Notes: generated by a model not told the origin, from the letters alone. A stretch of 64,000 nt of DNA from Verrucomicrobiota bacterium (GCA_028293545.1 JAQGOP010000053.1:1-64000), one strand, 5' to 3'. Counted from the first letter of the stretch, positions 1 to 11,188 are shown. Translations and numbers: made by a program.

Positions 1-263
1 CCGGATTCTCGATGAGAAACCCAGGGCGTTGCCCTGGCTCTGACTAGGTTGCCCCGATCGGGCACAACGCGCGACCGCTGCACAGAGATCGTCTCATGCG
101 TGCTGCCGCGTCGGTCATCCTGAGCACACTCGAAACAGGTGCGCGCCGCCAATAACCCCGCCTCAGAAATCGACGCCGACAGGGCAATCACCTCGGGGAT
201 CGACGCCCCAACGGGGCAGCCCCACCCAGAGCCCAGGGCAACGCCCTGGGAATGTGACCCGAT
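1..263. repeat. Long dispersed repeat, copy 1
   Basis: This copy matches 350-613 almost base for base, with a few substitutions and two small indels (net one base). Each copy carries inverted arms built on CCCAGGGCGTTGCCCTGG near its start and GCCCAGGGCAACGCCCTGGG near its end, so the unit can fold on itself. The left edge may lie outside the window. No coding signal is seen; open frames across it are a by-product of the GC content. Confidence 0.85.
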
Positions 264-349
264 ATGTCCTAGCCCTGAAGGGGCGGCCTAAAATTACAGC
301 GCGGAATTCCAACCCCCGTTCGCCAACGTTAGAGCGCCCTTTTAGGGCT

Positions 350-613
350 CCGGATTCTCGATGAGAAACCCAGGGCGTTGCCCTGGCTCTGACTAGGTTG
401 CCCCGATCGGGCACAACGCGCGACCGCTGCACAGAGATCGTCTCAGGCGTGCTGCTGCGTCGGTCATCCTGAGCACACTCGAAACCGCCGCGCGCCGCCA
501 TAACCCCGCCTCAGAGATCGACGCCGACAGGGCAATCTCACCTCGGGAATCGACGCCCCAACGGGGCAACCCCAGCCAGAGCCCAGGGCAACGCCCTGGG
601 AATGTGATCCGAT
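350..613. repeat. Long dispersed repeat, copy 2
   Basis: Second copy of the unit at 1-263, in direct orientation. It is separated from copy 1 by 86 bp (264-349) that holds a short palindromic stretch (agccctgaaggggcggcc). It ends about 30 bp before the 3' end of tex. The inverted arms are the same as in copy 1. Confidence 0.85.
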
Positions 614-645
614 AACTAGCTAGTCCGCCGCGTGAGGGCGCACCT

Positions 646-2982
<2,337 letters not shown>

Positions 2983-3023
2983 GCGAGAGCCGCCGAGGAC
3001 AATGCATGTGAATGCGCGTGCAA

Positions 3024-3066
3024 GTTTTTAACCGCGAATGAACGCGAATCCGGATCGCCGATCCCG
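3024..3066. repeat. Dispersed repeat family B, half copy
   Basis: Starts with TTTTTAACCGCGAATGAACG and continues into CGAATCCGGAT. The same motif recurs at 25912-25998, 29096-29235, 50900-51085 and 52372-52412. Here only one arm is present, in the gap between the divergent tex and SET genes. Confidence 0.7.
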
Positions 3067-3105
3067 TGGATTCTCCAGCGGCTGGTTGCTTTGGTCGGAA
3101 CGCTG

Positions 3106-3654
3106 ATGCACATAGTGGAAAATATGCCCAGCGCTTTTCGTTTTCCGACCGGTCACACCAAGTCAGCCGCGAAGGAGATTCCCGCCGAGATCGAACTTCG
3201 CCGTTCGGGCGTGCATGGCTATGGTCTTTTCGCGCGGGATTTTATCCCGCAGGACGCCCAGGTGATCGAGTACCTCGGGCGCCGGATCACGAAGGCCGCA
3301 GCTCGCCGGATCGAACGCGAACGGCTCGATCAGGTCGCGGAGGGTGAAAACGGCTGTGTTTATATCTTCGAGCTCAATGCGCGGTACGACATCGATGGCG
3401 ACGTTCCGTCGAACCTGGCGCGGCGGATGAATCATTCCTGCGCGCCGAACTGTGAAGCGCAGAGCGACAGTCGGCGCATCTGGTTGGTGGCGACCAGGGA
3501 CATTGCGCCCGGCGAGGAGCTGACGTTTGACTACGGGTTCGCGTACTCGGAGTGGCGCAAGCATCCTTGCCGTTGCGGCGCGAGAGACTGCGCCAGCTTC
3601 ATCGTCAATTCGCGCCAGCGCTGGCGGGTTCGTCGCGCCCTCGAAAAAAAATAG
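3106..3654 (+). CDS. SET-domain protein-lysine methyltransferase
   Basis: A 182-residue protein that is almost entirely a SET domain, which transfers a methyl group from S-adenosylmethionine to lysine. Visible motifs are GYGLFA (about 38-43), RRMNHSC (106-112, the SAM-binding NHS), ELTFDYG (138-144) and a post-SET cysteine trio C155, C157, C162 in HPCRCGARDC, expected to bind zinc. Bacterial members are known, but the substrate here cannot be read from sequence. The start is uncertain: an ATG at 3124 would remove six residues and leaves the domain intact; neither has a strong ribosome-binding site. It is divergent from tex and is followed at once by a perfect palindrome. Confidence 0.88.
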   Translation: MHIVENMPSAFRFPTGHTKSAAKEIPAEIELRRSGVHGYGLFARDFIPQDAQVIEYLGRRITKAAARRIERERLDQVAEGENGCVYIFELNARYDIDGDVPSNLARRMNHSCAPNCEAQSDSRRIWLVATRDIAPGEELTFDYGFAYSEWRKHPCRCGARDCASFIVNSRQRWRVRRALEKK

Positions 3655-3680
3655 GACGCAGGCGAGCTCGCCTGCGTCCT
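3653..3680. terminator. Perfect 28-bp palindrome overlapping the SET-gene stop
   Basis: AGGACGCAGGCGAG followed directly by its exact reverse complement. It begins within the TAG stop of the SET gene and lies before the convergent CsbD-like gene. There is no U-tract, so a two-way hairpin terminator or RNA-stabilising element is an inference. Confidence 0.5.
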
Positions 3681-3730
3681 GGGCTTCAGAGATTGGGCGC
3701 GGCCCCAGGGCAGCGTCGTTCGCGGACAGC

Positions 3731-3910
3731 TCAGTAGCCGTCTTTCTTCTGTTCCTTGCCGACCCCGCGCTGGATCCTGCCGACGATTTCCTGGACTTGG
3801 CCCTTGGCTTGGAGGTTGCGGTTACCCGACACCTTGCCGGCGGCCTGCTTCACGTCGCCTTTGACAATGTTGGAGGTCCCGCGCGCTTTGTTGGTCGTAC
3901 TGGGTTTCAT
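3731..3910 (-). CDS. CsbD-like small stress-response protein
   Basis: A 59-residue, lysine- and glutamine-rich hydrophilic protein starting MKPSTTNKARGTSNIVKGDV and ending KEQKKDGY. The repeated pattern NIVKGDVKQAAGKVSGN...LQAKGQVQEIVGRIQ is that of the CsbD family, small proteins induced by general stress in several bacteria, with no known biochemical activity. The ATG at 3910 and stop at 3731 give the normal family length. No clear ribosome-binding site is visible. It is convergent with the SET gene. The family match rests on the motif pattern and size. Confidence 0.8.
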   Translation of the reverse strand: MKPSTTNKARGTSNIVKGDVKQAAGKVSGNRNLQAKGQVQEIVGRIQRGVGKEQKKDGY

Positions 3911-4022
3911 GGGATTTTGTATTTTTTGGGATGAGGATTGCTAAGTACGGCCAACACTGACCGAGCTTCCGCCTTCCAGTTCCGAGGCCCCGCGAACCCT
4001 GGTCAAAGCCGTGTTTCCCGGG

Positions 4023-4379
4023 CTAAGCTTTCGGCGCGCCGGGTTCGCCGGGCGGTTTGCTCTTCGGCCCGCGATCACCGCGCGGGAGTGACGCCATGAA
4101 TCGAAAGCTGAGGACGGTCGCAATCGTCAGCAGCGCGACGGATCGGGCGAGTTCCTTGTCCTGCCATTGCGCTTCGAACCAATCCTGCAGGTCGGCCATG
4201 AGCAAGTTAAGCGAGCCGCCCATGACCCGCATTTCGTGCGCATATTTTTTCCGCCCCAAGGGATCATCGAGCAGCGGATCATAGGGCGCGGCTTGGGCGA
4301 AAAGATAAATGACGAGGGCACTGGCGAAGCCGACCACCACCATGACGATGGAGATTCGATTGATTTGGCGGCGAGTCAT
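4023..4379 (-). CDS. Hypothetical membrane protein (118 aa)
   Basis: Not recognised. From the ATG at 4379 it reads MTRRQINRIS, then a hydrophobic segment (about residues 10-31), a charged middle (LGRKKYAHEMRVMGG), a second weaker hydrophobic segment (about 75-95) and a basic, proline-rich tail ending GEPGAPKA. Two membrane crossings with a soluble loop between them is the likely layout. The reading frame stays open upstream, but the residues there look like the shadow of the divergent gene at 4536, which is why this internal start was chosen. Confidence 0.55.
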   Translation of the reverse strand: MTRRQINRISIVMVVVGFASALVIYLFAQAAPYDPLLDDPLGRKKYAHEMRVMGGSLNLLMADLQDWFEAQWQDKELARSVALLTIATVLSFRFMASLPRGDRGPKSKPPGEPGAPKA

Positions 4380-4535
4380 GCCGGGCCAGCATGGCGTGGC
4401 CGGGGGCGGGCACAACTCTTCCGCCGCGAAGTTCGCCGTTGGGCCGGGCTGTGCTCTTCCCGCGGCATCCGCGTTGATCCGCCTGGCCGGCGAATAACCG
4501 CTTAGGAACACGCCGGGCGCGCCGATATAAAGGCG

Positions 4536-4964
4536 ATGAGCGTAATCCGGGAAACCCAACTCAACCTGCGGAGCGATGATCGCGGGTCGCTGGTTGCGGT
4601 CGAGGGCATGGTCGACCTCCCGTTCGAGATCAAGCGGGTCTACTACATTTTCGGCAGCAAACCCGCCTCTCGCCGCGGTTGCCACGCCCACTATCACCTG
4701 CGCCAGATGGCAATCTGCCTGGCGGGATCCTGCCGTTTCCTGATGGACGACGGGGACGAACGCGTGGAGCACGTCCTTGACCGCAGCACCACCGGCCTGC
4801 TGATCGAGCCGATGGTCTGGCACGAGATGGATTCCTTTTCACCGGACTGTGTCCTCCTGCTCCTCGCCAGCGCGCGCTACGATCGGTCGGACTATATTCA
4901 TCACTACGACCAGTTCATCGAACTGACGCATATGAAGAGCCGGACGCTCGAGCTGGTCGCGTGA
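4536..4964 (+). CDS. FdtA/QdtA-type dTDP-sugar 3,4-ketoisomerase-like cupin
   Basis: A 142-residue cupin of the WxcM-like/FdtA family. These enzymes convert dTDP-4-keto-6-deoxyglucose to its 3-keto isomer, a step towards amino- and deoxy-sugars of glycans. Visible motifs are RGSLVAVEG near the N-terminus, KRVYYIFG, the metal/catalytic-type RGCHAHYHLRQ (about 48-58) and YDRSDYIHHYDQF near the C-terminus. The next gene starts inside its stop codon (GTGA overlap), implying translational coupling to a glycosyltransferase-like protein. No dTDP-sugar synthesis genes (rmlAB) are in the window, so the precursor must come from elsewhere. Confidence 0.8.
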   Translation: MSVIRETQLNLRSDDRGSLVAVEGMVDLPFEIKRVYYIFGSKPASRRGCHAHYHLRQMAICLAGSCRFLMDDGDERVEHVLDRSTTGLLIEPMVWHEMDSFSPDCVLLLLASARYDRSDYIHHYDQFIELTHMKSRTLELVA

Positions 4965-6514
4965 AGCGACCGCTTGGAAACCGTTCCAAATTACCGATGA
5001 CTCCCGAATGGGCCAAGCTGAAGCAATGCGCCGAAACGCTGTTGAAGCTGCAGGTTAAAGGTTCCCTGAAGGACGCGAACCAATCGGTCGGGACGTACCT
5101 CTCGGTCTTCCGCGCCCTGGGCCAGGGCGTGATGGAAGCGGGCGACCGTGGGGAAATGTTGGCCTACTATGATCGCATCTCGCGTTTCTTCCGCGACACG
5201 CTGGTCGGGAAAACTGGCGCGCAGCCGACCCTCGACGAGGCCTGCCGTTTCTACGATCTGCTCTACATGATGAAGTGGCGCTCGATCAACGAGCCCACCG
5301 ATCTGACCTCGTTCAACCCGTACGTCCTCGAGCCTTTCGTTGCTTTCCTCAAGACGCAGCCTTGGCCGAACCAGCCCGAGAATCGTCGCGAGGCGAGCGG
5401 GCGGTCGCCGGCGAAACTCGCGTACATCGCCTCGTGGAGCAACCTGTCGAGCAGCAATGCCTGCGCGCGGGTGGCGTGGACCACGATCCGCGGGCACAAG
5501 GAACTTCATCCGGAAGCGGATTCGGTGGTCGTGTACTGCACGGTTCCGCCGGAGCCGGAACTGATCGAGGCGGCGCGGAAGGCGTCGGTCGTGCTCAAGA
5601 ACATGCGCCATCCCGGAGGCTACGCGGCCGCCGCGCAGGCCATCCTCCGCGAGGCGGAAAAAGACGGCATCGATGGCGTGGTCATCGACACGCCGGATGC
5701 GCTGGCGACGGTGCTGATCGTGAAGCGCATGGCGCCGGTCCAGATCTATCTCGAACTGGGCTTTGACGCCTGGCGCGCGCCGAATGTTGATTTCATTTTC
5801 CAGAGTTTCTCGACGCGCTGGTCGGAGCTCGCGACCACCCCGGAGAAATGCGCGCAGCTGCCGCTGATCGACCACATGGATTTCCTCGCGCCGGAGCGCG
5901 ACCCCGCGGAGATCGAAATGCTGCGCCAGACCATCCAGGCAGCCATTCCCGCGGGGGAGGGCGAACCGGTCGTCTACGGGTTTTTCGGCCGCATGACGAA
6001 GGTGACGCTGCCCTACCTGAAACTCGTGGAGCGGATTCTCCAGGCGACCCCGCGCGCCGTGTGCTACATCGGCGGCAGTGGCGGCCAGAGCCCGATCACG
6101 GAAAATCTCCTCAAGGGTTCGCCCGTCGCGAACCGCATCGTTTACCAGCCGAAGTATGTCGATGGCCACGTGGTCGGTCGCGTCATCACTGTCTTCCTCG
6201 ACACCTTCCCGTTTCCCGGGAGCCTCGCGTGCCTCGAGTGCCAGGGCAAAGGCGTGCCGGTGGTGTGGATGCCGGCGGGCTACAAGGACCTGATGGCGGG
6301 TCGCCTCGAGGTCTACCGCGACCAGACGCTGCGGGCGGGGAGCGAGGACGAATTCGTCCGGCTCGCCGTGGAACTGGCGCAGCCTGCGCGGCGTGCGGAA
6401 GCTTCGGCCACGGCCCTGGGCCTCGCCCACAAGTTCGGCGACGGCAAAGAAAACGCCGGAAAGATCGAAGCGGCGATCGACCGGCTGATGCCGGTTGAGG
6501 CGGTCGAAGGTTAA
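4961..6514 (+). CDS. Putative GT-B glycosyltransferase (GT41/HMW1C-like C-terminus)
   Basis: A 517-residue cytoplasmic protein. The C-terminal third carries VVYGFFGRMTKVTLPYLKL, then VDGHVVGRVITVFLDTFPFP, GSLACLECQGKGVPVVWMP and GLAHKFGDG. This resembles the nucleotide-sugar-binding half of GT-B enzymes, in particular the DTFP-G-tt--EAl--GvPvv signature of the O-GlcNAc-transferase/HMW1C group (GT41), which glycosylates proteins. The N-terminal half is helical and not recognised. The GTG start at 4961 overlaps the upstream stop; an ATG at 4997 is an alternative. Pairing with a deoxysugar isomerase suggests a two-gene module for adding an unusual sugar, an inference. Confidence 0.55.
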   Translation: MKRPLGNRSKLPMTPEWAKLKQCAETLLKLQVKGSLKDANQSVGTYLSVFRALGQGVMEAGDRGEMLAYYDRISRFFRDTLVGKTGAQPTLDEACRFYDLLYMMKWRSINEPTDLTSFNPYVLEPFVAFLKTQPWPNQPENRREASGRSPAKLAYIASWSNLSSSNACARVAWTTIRGHKELHPEADSVVVYCTVPPEPELIEAARKASVVLKNMRHPGGYAAAAQAILREAEKDGIDGVVIDTPDALATVLIVKRMAPVQIYLELGFDAWRAPNVDFIFQSFSTRWSELATTPEKCAQLPLIDHMDFLAPERDPAEIEMLRQTIQAAIPAGEGEPVVYGFFGRMTKVTLPYLKLVERILQATPRAVCYIGGSGGQSPITENLLKGSPVANRIVYQPKYVDGHVVGRVITVFLDTFPFPGSLACLECQGKGVPVVWMPAGYKDLMAGRLEVYRDQTLRAGSEDEFVRLAVELAQPARRAEASATALGLAHKFGDGKENAGKIEAAIDRLMPVEAVEG

Positions 6515-6535
6515 GCTTCCCGCGCTGAACCGGCG

Positions 6536-6877
6536 CTATTCGCGCTCGCGTAGCTTCGCCTGTTCCTCGCCGGTCAACTCGGGGCGTTCCGCCGAATCGG
6601 GGCGTTCGCCGCCGTCGCCGCCTTTCGCCTTGCGCATGACCAGCCAGTAGAGCGCGGGGAGCGCGAGGATGAGCGGCACGACCACCAGGAAGCGGCCGTG
6701 GTGGCCTTCCGACGTGGCGGCGTCCTGCGGCGTGGCGTTACGCTGGAAATACAGGAAAAGGCCAAATCCTACCGCGAGAAACAATCCCACCGCGGCGATG
6801 ATCGTGAGGTTCACCTTCGTCGTTCGACGCTCCAAATCGACTTCAGGCACCCCGGTACTTTCCTTGTCAAGGGCCAT
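6536..6877 (-). CDS. Hypothetical two-TM membrane protein (113 aa)
   Basis: Not recognised. It has a cytoplasmic-looking N-terminus, a hydrophobic helix at about residues 24-44 (LTIIAAVGLFLAVGFGLFLY), a short charged loop with two histidines, a second helix at about 63-80, and a long acidic/basic tail ending KLRERE. It lies convergent with the glycosyltransferase gene, 21 bp from its stop. An ATG start and ordinary codon use support it as a real gene. Confidence 0.55.
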   Translation of the reverse strand: MALDKESTGVPEVDLERRTTKVNLTIIAAVGLFLAVGFGLFLYFQRNATPQDAATSEGHHGRFLVVVPLILALPALYWLVMRKAKGGDGGERPDSAERPELTGEEQAKLRERE

Positions 6878-7000
6878 GGTAGGATGATCGACCGAGATCC
6901 GGTCGCTTGGTTCCGATGCCTATCGGGAGCATGGATGGGCTGCGCTGGGTACGGGTTTCCCGTTAATTTGAAACGGATGCGTGGACGGAGTTTTTTCGGA

Positions 7001-7021
7001 GCAGGCGGCCGCCTGCGCTAC
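7001..7021 (+). repeat. Dispersed palindromic repeat family A (single copy)
   Basis: GCAGGCGGCCGCCTGC followed by GCTAC, one base shorter at the centre than most other copies. It sits 43 bp upstream of the DUF4450 gene rather than at a gene 3' end. Confidence 0.8.
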
Positions 7022-7063
7022 TTCTTCACTCGCCGCGGCGGAGTGGGCGGTCGATTCTCGGCT

Positions 7064-10000
7064 ATGCCCGGCAGAAATCCCTCGGAGAAAACGCTGCGAA
7101 TTCGGCCCGGTCGCTATTCCGCGCGCGATGGCGCGGTCGTAGGACGAAATCTCGAACGCTTCTTCAACCGCCCGCTCTATATCGCCAACGCGCCGGTTTT
7201 CGCCCTGGCCGGCGACCGGCCCGTGATTCGTTTCGCCGGGGGCGACACTTTGCTCGGCACCCTTTGGTTCGGCGTGATTCGCGGCCGCCGCGCGGCCTGG
7301 CTCCACGCGTTCGACGACCTCACAATGGAATATCGCGCGGCAAACGTTCGCTGGGTCGCCCGCGATCGGAAATTTACCGGGCTGGTCGTCACGGCGGACG
7401 TTGTGGCTTTTGGTGAGGCGATTGGTTTCGCCGCCCGCGTCACGGTGACGGGAGCGCGGCGGGGAGATCGCCTCGTTTGGGCGTTCGGTGGAGCGAAGGC
7501 CTGGCCGGATAAAAATCTCAGCTGGGAGCTCGATCCTCACCGCACGCCACCCCATGCGCCCGAGTGGTTCGACGCAAAATTCTGCGCGGGCAACGCGGCG
7601 CAAGCCGCGGGCCAGGATTTTTCAGTGGCCGTGGCCGCCCCCGCGAAGTGGCTGACGAAAGGCCGTTGCGATGCGCCGGGCGGGATTCGCTTGGTTGACG
7701 CCGCCGCCGTCGGGAATCCGGCGACCTTGCTCGACTCGATTCCCTCCGACGCACCGCTGGTTGCCGGCGAGGTCGACCTCGCGGCGGCGCCGATCATGCA
7801 TTGGGAATTGCTGCGTTCCCCACGCGCTCGCGGACATCGGGCGAAAAAAACGGCGCATTCCGTGCGAACCCCGGCCGAAGCGTTTGCGGTGGCGATGGCC
7901 CGTTCGTCCGCCTTGTCCAAGCGGGTGCTGGTGGATACTCCCGACGAGCGGCTCAACGCGCTGGGCGCCGTGCTGTCGGCGGCGAAGGACGGCTCCTGGT
8001 ATCCGCCGCGGTTTCATCACGGCGCGATGTTGTGGAACGTGCCCTATGTCGGCTGGCGCACCACATGTGGCGCGACCGTGCTCGGATGGCACGAGCGCGT
8101 GAAAGCGCAGGCGATATTTTACCTGGGTCACCAGGAGAAAAGTTCGAAGAACCGGACCACGGCGATGGACCCGAAGACGATGCTGACGGTCCCGGCGAGG
8201 GATTCACGATTTTACGGGCGGGGGCGAATCCAGGAGGACCAAGGTTTGTACAACATGCAGTCGCAGTTGTTCGACCAGCTGATTCATGCGTGGGAATGGA
8301 CGGGCGACCCCGAGCTCGAGGCGCTGCTGCGACCCGCGTTGGAGCTGCATTTGGAATGGTTGCGCGAGTGTTTCGATCCCGACGACGATGCGCTGTACGA
8401 AAGCGTGATCAACGTCTGGCCGACGGATTCCGTTTGGTTCGCCGGAGGTGCGGCGACAGAGGAGACATCCTATGCCTATCGGGGCCACGTCGCCGCCTCG
8501 AAACTGGCGGAGCGCGCGGGAGATGCCAAATCCGCGCGGCGCCACGCGCAGCGGGCGAGTCGCATTCGCGCCGCGTTCCGCCGGAAACTCTGGGTCGCGA
8601 GCGAGGGACACGCGGGGCTTTATCGCGAGCAGGAAGGGCGGCGGCGCCTGCACAACGATCCCTGGCTCTACAGTATTTTCCTCCCGGTCGATGCGGGGCT
8701 GGTCGGCCCGGCCGAAGCACGGCAGTCGCTGCTCTACGCAGAGCGCAGCCTGCAGAACGACCGCATGCCGTGCGGTGGGCGCCAAGTGTGGACCTCGAAT
8801 TTCGTCCCGGCGATCTGGTCGGTGCGCGAACGCTGGCCGGGGGACAATCATCACCTTGCGCTCGCATATTTTCAGGCCGGATTGGGCGAGGACGGCTGGG
8901 ATATTTTTCGCGGTACATTCCTGCACACCGCATTCGACCAAGCCGTACCGGGGGACTTGGGCGCACCGGCGGGCGGGACGGATTTTGGCGACAGTACGGA
9001 CATGGCGGCGCGGGCCCTTGTCGAAGGATTATTCGGCTATGCGCCGAAGCGCTCCGTGGGGCTCGTGCGCATCACCCCGCAGTTTCCGTCGGAGTGGAAA
9101 CACGCCCGGCTACGGACGCCCGATGTTCATTTGAGCTACGCGCGCAGCGCGCATGCGACGACGCTTGAGGTCGAACTCACGAACCCGGCGCGGCTCGAAA
9201 TCCGCCTGCCGATTTCGGCGCGTAACGTCGCGTCCGTGACAGCGAATGGCCGGAAGGTGCGGTGGACCGCCGAGGCCGGGCCGGGCCGAAGCTTCGTGAA
9301 GATCCAGCTGCCCGCGACCCTTGGGGCCAGGATCGAGGTGAAGGCTGATGCATCGACGCCCATATTTCCGCCGGTTGTTGTGAGCGGCAGCGTGGCCGGC
9401 CGGGTGAGACTTCGATCCAACGCGGGACGGATCATTTCATTTTCGGATCCGCAGGGATCGCTCGTTGAGGCCTCGATTCGCGATGGTGTAATTGTCGCCC
9501 GGCTTGGTGCGAAGGCGGGTTGGCACACGGTTTTGGCGAAGGTTCTTTTTGGCAACCTGCCGCAGCTGACGCGATTTCATCTTCGCATTGCCGATCCGGT
9601 TGCGGTTCGCGCGGCGGCGGCGCAACGCCCAGAGCCGTCGGCGCGCGGAGATTGGCTGCCGGTGGACCTGGGCCCGGCATTGAACGGCGACATCCGCGCA
9701 ATCTACACCCAGCAATACCTTTCACCGCGGCCGGCGACGATGTCGGCGCGCATCGGCACCGACGGCTACACGCCCTGGACCTTCATCTATTGGAACAGTT
9801 TTCCGCCGGTGATTAAATTGGATCGCGTGCCGGAGTTGCTCGAAAAACCCGGCGGCGCCCGCCTCCTCACGCCGCAAGGGGTGCCGTTTGCGTGGCCGGG
9901 TGAAACCCGGAATGTCGCGTTCACTTCCCATTGGGACAACTGGCCCGACCGCGTGACCGTGCCGATCGGTCGCGCCGCAGCGTCGGTTTGGTTCCTGGTC

Positions 10001-10363
10001 GCCGGGTCGACCAATCCCATGCAAGGGCGCATCGCGAACGCCGTGCTGCGAATGCGTTATGCCGGCGCGCCCGATGAGGTGCTGGAATTGGTGCCGCCAC
10101 TAAATTATTGGAATCTCAGCCCGATCCGCCCGGTCATCACTGCACCCGGGCAGGACAGCCGGTTCGATTATACCGCGGATGCCGACGCGTACTGTGTGCC
10201 GAAACCGTGGCCGCAGACGGTGCAGCTGGGGGAAAACTGCCGCGCGATGCTTCTCAGCTGGCGCCTGCGTCCCGGGAAGATCTTGCAGAGTGTCACGCTC
10301 GAGACGCTGTCGGCCGAAGTTGTCGTTGGGCTGATGGGAGTGACGCTGATGAATCCGAAGTAG
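7064..10363 (+). CDS. DUF4450-domain protein, putative glycoside hydrolase of the six-hairpin type
   Basis: A protein of about 1,099 residues. The opening RPLYIANAPVFALAGDRPVI fits the DUF4450 family N-terminus. The middle (about residues 290-680) looks like an (alpha/alpha)6 six-hairpin glycosidase with LYNMQSQLFDQLIHAWEWTG and VWPTDSVWFAGGAATEETSY. The C-terminal 400 residues form beta-rich modules ending MGVTLMNPK. Related proteins in polysaccharide-degrading bacteria are thought to act on plant or algal glycans; the substrate here is unknown. The ATG at 7064 was chosen because the frame upstream reads through a dispersed repeat. No signal peptide is visible, unusual for this type, so a cytoplasmic location or a lost N-terminus is possible. 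Confidence 0.7.
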   Translation: MPGRNPSEKTLRIRPGRYSARDGAVVGRNLERFFNRPLYIANAPVFALAGDRPVIRFAGGDTLLGTLWFGVIRGRRAAWLHAFDDLTMEYRAANVRWVARDRKFTGLVVTADVVAFGEAIGFAARVTVTGARRGDRLVWAFGGAKAWPDKNLSWELDPHRTPPHAPEWFDAKFCAGNAAQAAGQDFSVAVAAPAKWLTKGRCDAPGGIRLVDAAAVGNPATLLDSIPSDAPLVAGEVDLAAAPIMHWELLRSPRARGHRAKKTAHSVRTPAEAFAVAMARSSALSKRVLVDTPDERLNALGAVLSAAKDGSWYPPRFHHGAMLWNVPYVGWRTTCGATVLGWHERVKAQAIFYLGHQEKSSKNRTTAMDPKTMLTVPARDSRFYGRGRIQEDQGLYNMQSQLFDQLIHAWEWTGDPELEALLRPALELHLEWLRECFDPDDDALYESVINVWPTDSVWFAGGAATEETSYAYRGHVAASKLAERAGDAKSARRHAQRASRIRAAFRRKLWVASEGHAGLYREQEGRRRLHNDPWLYSIFLPVDAGLVGPAEARQSLLYAERSLQNDRMPCGGRQVWTSNFVPAIWSVRERWPGDNHHLALAYFQAGLGEDGWDIFRGTFLHTAFDQAVPGDLGAPAGGTDFGDSTDMAARALVEGLFGYAPKRSVGLVRITPQFPSEWKHARLRTPDVHLSYARSAHATTLEVELTNPARLEIRLPISARNVASVTANGRKVRWTAEAGPGRSFVKIQLPATLGARIEVKADASTPIFPPVVVSGSVAGRVRLRSNAGRIISFSDPQGSLVEASIRDGVIVARLGAKAGWHTVLAKVLFGNLPQLTRFHLRIADPVAVRAAAAQRPEPSARGDWLPVDLGPALNGDIRAIYTQQYLSPRPATMSARIGTDGYTPWTFIYWNSFPPVIKLDRVPELLEKPGGARLLTPQGVPFAWPGETRNVAFTSHWDNWPDRVTVPIGRAAASVWFLVAGSTNPMQGRIANAVLRMRYAGAPDEVLELVPPLNYWNLSPIRPVITAPGQDSRFDYTADADAYCVPKPWPQTVQLGENCRAMLLSWRLRPGKILQSVTLETLSAEVVVGLMGVTLMNPK

Positions 10364-10490
10364 GGGCGGACCTGGCGAGTCCGACGCCCTGCCATTTAAA
10401 AATAGCGTCCAAAGTTGTCCGCGGCGGCTCGAATGGAACGTTGAGTCCTTGGACGGCGGTTAAAATTCGAAACCTAAAAGAAGAAAAATC

Positions 10491-10997
10491 ATGAAAGCAT
10501 CCATTCAGACGATCGTGCCTTGCCTGTGGTTCAACGATAACGGTGAGGAGGCGGCGCGGTTTTATGCGGGCATCTTCAAGAACTCAAAGATCACCGCGAT
10601 TGCGCGGTACACCGATGCGGGAAAAGAACATCACGGGCACAAGGAGGGCGACGTCATGACCGTGGAGTTTCAGCTGGCAGGACAAACCTTCGTCGCCCTC
10701 AACGGCGGGCCGCATTTCAAGTTCAACGAAGCCATTTCGCTCCAGGTGATGTGCGACACCCAGGCCCAGGTGGATCACTACTGGGATAAACTCAAGAAGG
10801 GCGGCGATTCCAAGGCGCAGATGTGTGGATGGCTCAAGGACCGCTTCGGAGTTTCATGGCAGATCGTGCCCCGCATGTTGCCGGCGCTCATGCTCGGCAA
10901 GGATCCGGACAAACGTCAGCGCGCGATGGCGGCGATGATGAAGATGAAGAAGCTGAATATCAGCGCGCTCAAACGCGCCGCCGGCGGGAGCCGCTAA
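10491..10997 (+). CDS. VOC-family protein (PhnB/3-dmu-9_3-mt type)
   Basis: A 168-residue protein with the single-domain vicinal-oxygen-chelate fold of the PhnB-like group. It opens with TIVPCLWFNDNGEEAARFYA, followed by FQLAGQTFVALNGGP and FKFNEAISLQVMCD, and ends its core with WLKDRFGVSWQIVP. Pfam calls this group 3-demethylubiquinone-9 3-methyltransferase, but most members have no shown methyltransferase activity, so a specific reaction should not be assumed. The C-terminal 35 residues are methionine/lysine-rich. It follows the DUF4450 gene by 127 bp and may be transcribed alone. Confidence 0.82.
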   Translation: MKASIQTIVPCLWFNDNGEEAARFYAGIFKNSKITAIARYTDAGKEHHGHKEGDVMTVEFQLAGQTFVALNGGPHFKFNEAISLQVMCDTQAQVDHYWDKLKKGGDSKAQMCGWLKDRFGVSWQIVPRMLPALMLGKDPDKRQRAMAAMMKMKKLNISALKRAAGGSR

Positions 10998-11074
10998 ATG
11001 GAGCGTGCCGTTCCCGCGCGCTGAGCGGCTTCGCCGGCACTTTTACGCGGGCCGACCCGCTCGAGGCGTTTCGC

Positions 11075-11188
11075 CTATTTGATCAGCTTCAGGGCGCCCA
11101 CCGCGAGTCCGACCGTGGTGAGCGCGCCCGTGACGAGGATGCAGAAAAGGCGACGAATCAGGTCTTCGATCGGGATCAGGCTAAACAT
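11075..11188 (-). CDS. Small single-pass membrane protein (37 aa)
   Basis: Reads MFSLIPIEDLIRRLFCILVT and ends GALKLIK, with one hydrophobic helix over about residues 13-33. Its ATG overlaps the stop codon of the upstream response-regulator gene by eight bases, which suggests translational coupling. It is too short for homology by eye, and could be chance; the coupling is the main support. Confidence 0.35.
   Translation of the reverse strand: MFSLIPIEDLIRRLFCILVTGALTTVGLAVGALKLIK

Noticed and set aside
4991-6430. 479-codon minus-strand open frame opposite the glycosyltransferase-like gene
   Set aside because: Arginine/histidine-rich shadow with no domain features; the plus-strand gene is coupled to its upstream neighbour.
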